From Mytilisepta virgata (Eukaryota; Mollusca; Bivalvia; Mytilida; Mytilidae), in assembly GCA_028015205.1 (NCBI GenBank), contig CM051520.1, forward strand, positions 7,970,501 through 8,034,500: a stretch of 64,000 nucleotides of DNA. The letters are read 5' to 3'. Under the pieces are notes generated by a model, which saw nothing but the letters and a program-made list of their open reading frames with translations, had not been told where the DNA came from and made no database searches. Shown piece after piece: positions 37,801-46,800 of the stretch (position 1 is the first letter of the stretch; each line of letters opens with the position of its first letter). A program made the translations under genes and the position numbers.

Positions 37801-40800
37801 GATCATCAGGTTACACGATCAGTGGGCGGAGCATACACATTAAGAGTGAGGGTCAAACAAGCGGTCTGTGGGCGCGGAGTAAACATGTGAATTTTGCGAA
37901 GTGAAATCTAGGACATTTGTGTGTTTAACGTTTAATTAATTATATACTCAATACTTTTAGCATAACCGCACAAAAATGTTATCATGCTTTGACCCAACTA
38001 GCATGATTATTTAGACAGTGTAGAAAATTGTTGAACGGTTCGGGCTTTCGCCTTCACCGTTCAACAATTTTCGACACTGTCAAAATAATCATGTTAGTTG
38101 GGTCAAAGCATGATAACTTATATTATATTCATCTAATTTTATTTCTATTTTATTTTAAAAGATACAAACGGACAATCCAACGACACGTCATAATCGAATT
38201 TGTATAACTTCGTAGATTTTGGAAAAAGGTGTCTCAGTGTTACATTTTTATAGATGTCACGAAACTGGCTGGTTTTCTGTCCGGACTTTATGCAGTTTGT
38301 AAGTGAGTCTGCCGAGTTCACACTCCATCAAATAATACTTACTAGTATAAAATAGAAAGTTAACAGTTGATCAAATTCATTCTTTTTAGAATGTCCACGT
38401 GGAAAGTTTGGAGAAAACTGTGAAAGAAAATGTAATTGTCCACCTAATGCAGACTGCAGTGTTACAGATGGGCAATGTAAATGCCATAGAGGATATACAG
38501 GGGATAGATGTGTGAAACCAGAAGGTATACTCGAGTCTTATGTTAATTTTACATGATTAAATGTGATACACACTTTTAATAAGAGAAATTTCCTTTATTA
38601 AAAAACACATATCTTGTAGGTTAACAATAAATAAAAGCCCAGACAGCAACGGGTGTCAAAATCCGAGTACCCTAAATATGCAGTATCCCTGTTTTATTAC
38701 ATTCGAGAAGTAAACTTTAATACTGATATATATATATATATATATATATATCATGTATATTGAAGTTTGGTAAAATCCTAAGGAAAAATGAAACATTTTG
38801 TTAAATTTTAATAATGTGTTTTACGTTATCTTCTTGGATGTAAAACTGCATTGATGGATTGTGTTGGCTGTCAAGGGTATTCAGATCCAGAACAGGTCTA
38901 TAAACATAATTTAATAATGTTAATAATATTTCAATTTCTAATTTCTTCAAGAATGTAACGCCGGGAGATTCGGCTTCAAATGCCAGTTTCCATTTATGCC
39001 AAACAGGAATAACAGTATCTAATAAAGGTTTAATATATGATAACATACTTAAATTCCTCATATGTTGATGTTTCCAATTAATAAAAAGTGATTTTTTGTA
39101 CTCTACGGTATCTTTTAATGTTATTTGAAAATACGCAAACAAATTAATTACATGCATTTTATTTCTTATAATTTTGATGACAATTCATAAGCTTTTGCCA
39201 ATGTCATTAATGGTTCTAGGGTAGAACTCTCCAGAATGGTTCTAAAATGGTTCTAAGACAGACTTGTCATAAATGGTTCTAGGTTTAAACTGTCCAGAAC
39301 GGTTCTAGGATAGGACACACCCTGTCATATGCGGGTCTAAAGGTGTCATGAAGACAGTTCTAGAATCGTTCTTCTGACAGATTAGGACAGTTCTAAAAAT
39401 AGGTTAAAACTGGGCCCAACTATACGTGTATACGTCTACATTTCAAATCATATAATTGATAAAAATACACATTTAAACATAACAAAGTAACGTATACCAG
39501 ATAACATAAATGATGACACACAGAAATCAGAAAACATCACAACGGCAAAATACGAACAGACATGAAGAGAATTTTCTGTCTAAAGTCAAATCATTAACAC
39601 AAACGTTTTCATGACTTATAATTATTAAATGTTAACAATGATGAAATAGTTTATTCATCTACATGTATATAAATTGAAAATAAATGTAGAGGTACAACGT
39701 TTAAAATTATGATAAAAAGAAATATGGAAACAAATTGACTGGGCTTTTTCCGTGTCAAAACATTATACTGTGGGCTTTTCGGACGTAAAATGTGGGATAA
39801 CTTTATGTAAAGTTAATTTGTTTTTTTGGACAAAAACACGATTTTCAAGGCATATACTAAGATTTTTGTGTCTTGGAATAAGTGGCGGTAATGAAAAATG
39901 TTTAATTTTCGACTGCTATATGTTTGTTAGTTCACTACTGTTTACCCGTATTTTTGTCACTGTCTCCGTAGCATTTGGTCAGAACTTTTCTTTTTTAATT
40001 GTTCAAACAGATCAACAGATAAACGCATTCTAATCCATCAATTGTACATAAAGAGCCTGGGAAAAATATTGATAATAGTAGCCATTGGTATCACATGATA
40101 AGTTACTTTCGATCATGCAAAAAAGAATCATGTCATATAAACGTTTTATACAAGGTTATGTTCATACTCTGTTAATAATTTTACGGCTGTCATCATGACC
40201 GAATATGATCGAATATTTCCTCACCATGCTTACCGGGACACCAACGTCAGTGTTTTATCGTCTGTGCTGTCTTTATCTTGTTCTGTTTGGTGTGTTATTT
40301 GTTTCTACTTATTTGGTTATGTTTTTCTGGACACGTTTTGCTGTTTTGATGTGTCATTTTGTCTGTAGGTTTTGATCAATTGCGTAATCGATTTGGTATT
40401 CTTTTGTCAATATTAAAGTCGCATATGTGGTGGTCTGCTTTCTAGACAGCAGTTGATGACGTACCTAAACGCAGCTAGTAGTATACAGTAGTATGCTCAC
40501 CCTTCAATCATGATTATAAGGACTAGTTAGTCTTTGTCCCCATTTTGTAAGCTCTAATGTCGTATGATTTTTCTTAAAACTTGATAATTATGTACATGTA
40601 AGTAGATCCATTTGTAATAAAGGATTTGTGTTTGAACATAAATTGTACCGATGCACTGAACTATGTCGATATAAATTATTGGATCTATTTCATGATTCTG
40701 ATACTACTTATACGGCTTGCTCAGATGATTTTGACACCTTTTAGAGTAATGGATGATATGAAAAAGTGGCGAGAGCATATGCTTCCTACAAGTGTAGTAT

Positions 40801-43800
40801 ATTCCAAATGAAATGATTTTTTATTTGCGTTTTAGTTCAATCGATTAAAAATTCATTTTTTCGAGGATATTGACTGTAAGAATACTCTAAGATGATGACC
40901 TTTTACTTTCTAAAGACTTGACCACTCTGACTTTGACAACCTAATACGAAAATATAGACTTTCTGTGAATTCTTTAAAAAATAAAGTTTCGCGGTATAGT
41001 CTATGGCTACATCAAATTTCATTTTCAAGTTCAGGCTGCTGGTCTAATATGTCTGCATGATTTGGTCCAGCTTGAAGTGAAGCTTCTGGACTAAAGAGGT
41101 CAAATATACATAATGAGCAAACCAAAAACCGCAATGACTGAAGTAGACAAACCCGGGAATACAAATGTCAGCCAGAAGCAACACAAATAAACACTGAAAA
41201 CTAACAAAACAATGAACAACACGAACTAATGTAAAAATCAGGAGTGCTCCAGAAGAGTAAGCAGTTCCTGCTCCGTATACGGCACCCGTCGTGAAGTTCA
41301 ACAACGACAATCCAGTGGTAGTCACAAATAGGTGGAGGGACATGAAATGTTACGATAGCGGGAACAGGTCCAACATCATGTTAGATATTGGAACACTGTA
41401 ACGGTCAATCAATTCGCGATGAAGACCGTAAAATTTGCTAAGTAATGACATCAACTCATAATTGATAAAACCCTGGTTAAGAAGCTTTTGTGACAGCAGT
41501 AATCCTCCCTGTCGAAAGTCATGGTACTTACGCGTGCCTTTGAATATCGGATAAGCTGAGAAACGTAGACTCGATATGCAGGCCATGCTGGTATGTTGCT
41601 ACTCAAGAAAGGAAATTAACAATAGGAAAGTTGAAGTCATCACGTTTGTCATAAACTTTTGTCTTCAAATGTCCCTCAGTGCCTATTTCAAGAAACAAAT
41701 CCAAATATGAAGCGGGCTTCGATGTATCTGTAGTATCGTTAATTTCAAGCTCAGTGGGGTAGATGAGATGTAGAAAGTCTTGGAAAGTGCCGTTAGTTTA
41801 ACGACAACACGTCATCTTTATAACGAAACGTGAAATTAAAGGATTGTGCTAGTTTCTTTTTGTTTTCACATAGTAGCCCTTGAATGAAATCCTCTTCATA
41901 TGAGTACAGAATCGGATCGACGAGGAGAAGAGCACAGTTTGTTCCCATTGGAATCCAGATTGTTTGATGAAACATTCGACTGTCAAATGCAACAAATATG
42001 TTGTCTACGAGAAAATCTAACATGTTTGTAATTTCATATTTAGAATAGTTTTTGTCAAAATCAGAGTGGTTCTTCACGAAATAAGCCTTTCCTCTACATT
42101 AAACCTGCGTGTGCCATTTTTCTTTAAAAAAAACATTGATGAACTAGTTGTTTGAACCGATATTTTAATTGAGAATTTGGATGGTAGTGTAGAGTGTAGA
42201 GAAGTCAAATGTATTTATGCTGCAGCGTGTAGCCAAAGCTTTTGAATCAAGATATTTTAGTAATTGTTTTGTTATTAAGAATCCAAAACTAATGACGCCA
42301 CTGGTGGAAATTGATGCTTCACCGTAATTCTGAAGGCCCTTTTTAATACATGTCAATATGAATGTTAAAATATATATTTGAAAGAGGTTTTGTAGAGCAA
42401 TTAGCTGACCCATCAATGCACCTTTGTTCGAATGGATTCTTATGTAGTTTAAGTGTAGAAATGCCAAAGGAATGAAGAACGGTCTTGTGGTTATCAAAGA
42501 TGTCGGCTTGGTGAGTTTGGTTGGTGTATAAGTTTGGTTAACTGCAGTGTTATCTATTCCCAACTCGTTTCTAAGACTCTCAAAATAATAGTTCTTGCAG
42601 ACAAAAACGATGTTATTAGGGGCTTTGTTCGCTCGGACAATTACATATTTGTCGTGGAGTCGAGTCATATTTTCAACAACCTTAGTGTCTTTAAAGATTG
42701 ATAGATCCTTGGAGGTTTTTAATGTGGATCTGTATCATTCACCTAATATTTTCTTCCTATCTATTTCCTAGCTGTTTCGCAACATACTTAATTTTTTGTC
42801 ATTCACCTAAGAGCCTGCACCCACTCTGAAAGTGTATCAGTAGGATCCTGAAAGCTAAACTATAAAACAAATCTATACTAATTTTTCACTCAGAAGGCAT
42901 ACTTTGTGAAATATAATGACATTGACTCTAACAATACCCATTTAAAATATACACATTAACAAACACACAGTATGTCGTTTATTTTATTGAACAAGACGTA
43001 CTTAAGGTGAGTAGGTAGTGGACAATCATTATATGGAACTTCCCTTAGGTAAAAACTAAGCTTTTAATATATTGAGTGAAGAAACAAGACAAATCCTTTT
43101 ATTTCAGCAATCACTGTATAAATGTAATTTATCCTCTGTCCTAGTGAGCAAAAATTGTTTTAAAGATACCCCTCATCCAATCCTGTACCCTAAATATTGG
43201 ATTCCAGTGTGACACACATGATTATTTTAACTTTTAACTCCATTTCTTTGTAATAACATACCAATATCTACAGCCTACAGGACCATTGTCTAGATTTCAA
43301 ACTGATGTCTACGGTATATATGCGGATAATGGCTTCATGAAGCTAAATAGTTATTAAAAATAAACTTCTAAAATGTAGATATGTTCAGCGTTTATTGATA
43401 TCGTCGTTTTACTATATTTCAAGATCGTGCTTCACGGTTTGATTGATGATCTTTACAAGTTTCTATTATAAATATGAGACTATCCATATGTACTTGCTAA
43501 ACGTATTCAGTTATATGTTGGATATTTTGCCTCTTTAAACAAATAAGGAGGAATTATTGTTTAACGTCCAGCAGTTTGTATTTGGATATCAGGACAAGAA
43601 CATGTTGATATGATATGAATTTGAACGTGTTAGCTCATAAGGTAAAAAAAACAGTCCGCAGAAGGAATATCACCCCACCCGGAAACATTATACCGAGTCC
43701 GAAAGAGAATTTAGTTTTTTTAACAGATACCAATTAGTTTCTTCCCAATATAACGATGATATCACGGTTGCAACCAACAGTCAAATGTAATTGCACAGGA

Positions 43801-46800
43801 AAAAGCCCACAATCAAGGAAATTTAAAACCTAACAAATTTCTAATGAGTATAATGTTGTAGTTTGTTAGGATTTTGTGTGGTCAAAACACAGTATAGAAT
43901 GATCCTTCTGTGCAAAAATCACCGTTGTAACAGAATTTAAAGAGAGCGGATAAGGCGTTTATAAACTACTCTAAACCACTGCAGTCGTTTTTAATTGTAC
44001 GAAAATTCGAGTAAAAGGCAACGTTGACTCTAAAGACTTGGCAGCTTATGCAGCAGTCGTTTCTACACCTTCCTGTCAAATTTTATTAAATTTGACAGGA
44101 TTATGATGTCATACGAGACTGAAACCTTACATTCTATCATATCCTGACACGCTGTTTTTGTGCGAAAACGGCAATAAGCCAAACATTTTTCACGTTACAA
44201 TTGGGTCATGTCGCACAGCTACCTATACTGTGATATAGTTTGATTTCATGTTGTATATGAATGAGGTGAGACTTTAATAAAATATGTGTCTTGTCAGTTC
44301 TGTTTAGTCCATTCTTAAAAATTAGTAAAGTCTGTTTCAATAAATGCAATTACGAACCATATTTAATCCAATGTTGCTCAGGTGAATTTTAAACTGTGCA
44401 ATCATACATCACTGTTTGTGACAATTTTGCTTGCTTTGGAAAATTTAGGACATTACCAATGTATCTTTTTTAGAATGTCCCCGTGGAATGTTTGGAGAAA
44501 ACTGTGAAAGAGAGTGCAATTGTCCACCTAATGCTGATTGCAGTGTTACAGATGGGCAATGTAAATGTCATAGAGAATATACAGGGGAGAGATGCATGAA
44601 AAAAGAAGGTATAATCGAGTCAGTAATTTGTTTAACTTTCAGAAATAATTCACATCTCGAATAAACCACAGTTTTATATGTATTTTATCACCACAAAGCA
44701 ATAACACGGCGAATATTATGCATATGGCAAATTCAACTTCTAAATTACCATGATATTTCATACGTTCGTTTTTATTTGTGTTTTTTTGGAACAAAGTATT
44801 AGAGTTTCAAATAAAAGAGTTCAGCAACCCTCTTCTGTGAAATTATACTTAAAATGAGCAAATGCCAGTTAAAATGGGGTAACAGCAAGTTATCCCTGAA
44901 AAGTTCTATGGTTGCAAAATTTAGAAACGAAACTCAAAATAGCTGGAGTCTTGTTAAACACAACACAGTCAACCAGGAAGTCCGAAAATGTCTTTCATAA
45001 GGTATACATTGCAAAAACAATATTAGGATTGACTACCACCTGACATTTATGGCATCGTATTCAACGTTCTAAACCATCGTGGTATGTTTTTCTTCTTGAA
45101 AACGTGACATTTCAGAATTACAAATACATTTATTAATAACGACTAAAATTAACTACAGGTGCAGTAAGAATATTTTTTTTAAGTATTACTAAAACACGTA
45201 TGAGGTTTATATAAGACACATACAAGTTAACACACATGCAGGATAGTGTTCTACTTCCTATTCCGCTGATTGAACATTCAACACTGGTTCAAATCGGGAC
45301 ACATGTACAAGATATTCGCATGGCGTCATAAAAATCTTGACATAACAAAAACAAAATTTAAGTTCATACTTTTTAAACTTAAATTTTATGAAATCGACCG
45401 AACGGGGAATAGGACAGTGAGATAGCACACAATTAGATTGTTCATGAAAACGAATTAATTACATCTAATAGTCATTTGTGTCTATCAAAGTAGACCCACA
45501 GACACCAAAAACCTTCAATAATAAGCCCCACACTACAAGCAGCCCAAAAAGGTAGGCCAAGTATTTTTTATTTTTGGTTTTAATATATCAGGACGTTCTA
45601 CTGTTAAAACAATCAAATGTTATTTTAATTTTTTTTTCAAGTAGGAACATTTACAGAAGTGGGCCACCGATTAAGGTATATTTATATTTAGCTAACGAAG
45701 GACATACAATTTAGTTCTTTAAATGTCTCAGGACTGCTTGAGCTAAATTTACTTTTTCATTTAACTTTGGAGATAAAATAGAAACACGCTATCAAAAAAG
45801 ATTCAGTTTATAACCAAAGCGATTACTAATGATCGTTACACAGCCAAATTTTGCTCACGTGAATTTCACGTGAATCTCATTTCACGTGAATTTCACGTGA
45901 CTTTCACGTGAATTTCACATGAATTTCACGTTAATTTTACTTCACGTGATATTCACGTGAAATTTTTCACATGAATTTTTTTCATGTGGATTTCACGTGA
46001 AATTTTTCACGTGAATTTCACGTGAAAAAATATTAATGGTTTCCAAGTTGAAAAAAATAACCCCAAACTTAAAGTTTTGTTATAAACTAATACCTTGTAA
46101 TACATGTTTAATATCTTCCTTTGAAAATGTCAACTTATTTGTAAAATTTATATTTTCATGTGAAATTCACGTGAAAATTTCACGTTAAATTCACGTGAAA
46201 TTCACATTAATTTCACGTGAAATTCACGTGAACAAAATTTGCCTGTGTAAGTGTCCGTGACAATTCAAACCATTCTTGATTTTATGTTAATTTTCAGTCC
46301 TCCTTTTGTAATGCAGTTTTCACTATGTTTATTTGTTGTTGCTTCATTTTTGAACAGTGAGATTTATTTCTAATTATACCATATAATTCATTACTTTAAA
46401 CTCTTTGTTTACTTTAGTTTTACGGTTTTCTATATACACGTAACTTATCTGTAGTACTGCTGATTACGTATGATATTTTTAAAATACACATACATTGTAC
46501 ATGTAAATTGTAAATTTCTTGTATTTGGTTTGGTATTGTGGTTGTACACACTTTCAGCACAAGTTGGATTATAAAGTAAGAAGGGGTACCTAGAGGGAAT
46601 TAAGCCATCCCGGTCAATCAAGATTTGAGTCGAATACGTCTGACGCAGAGTCCGATTCGAAACCACATTCTCAGTTTTGACAGGATAGTTACTTTTAGAA
46701 GATTCAACAAAAACCTAGCTATGTTTATTGTTTATTAGTATATTGATATTGTATGCGCAGGAAAATCAAAGTTAAAAACTTAAGCAAACATAATTAAATA

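Noticed and set aside
38801..39157. 118-codon minus-strand ORF
   Set aside because: It overlaps the duplicated intron 2/exon 3 copy on the opposite strand and shows no recognisable domain.
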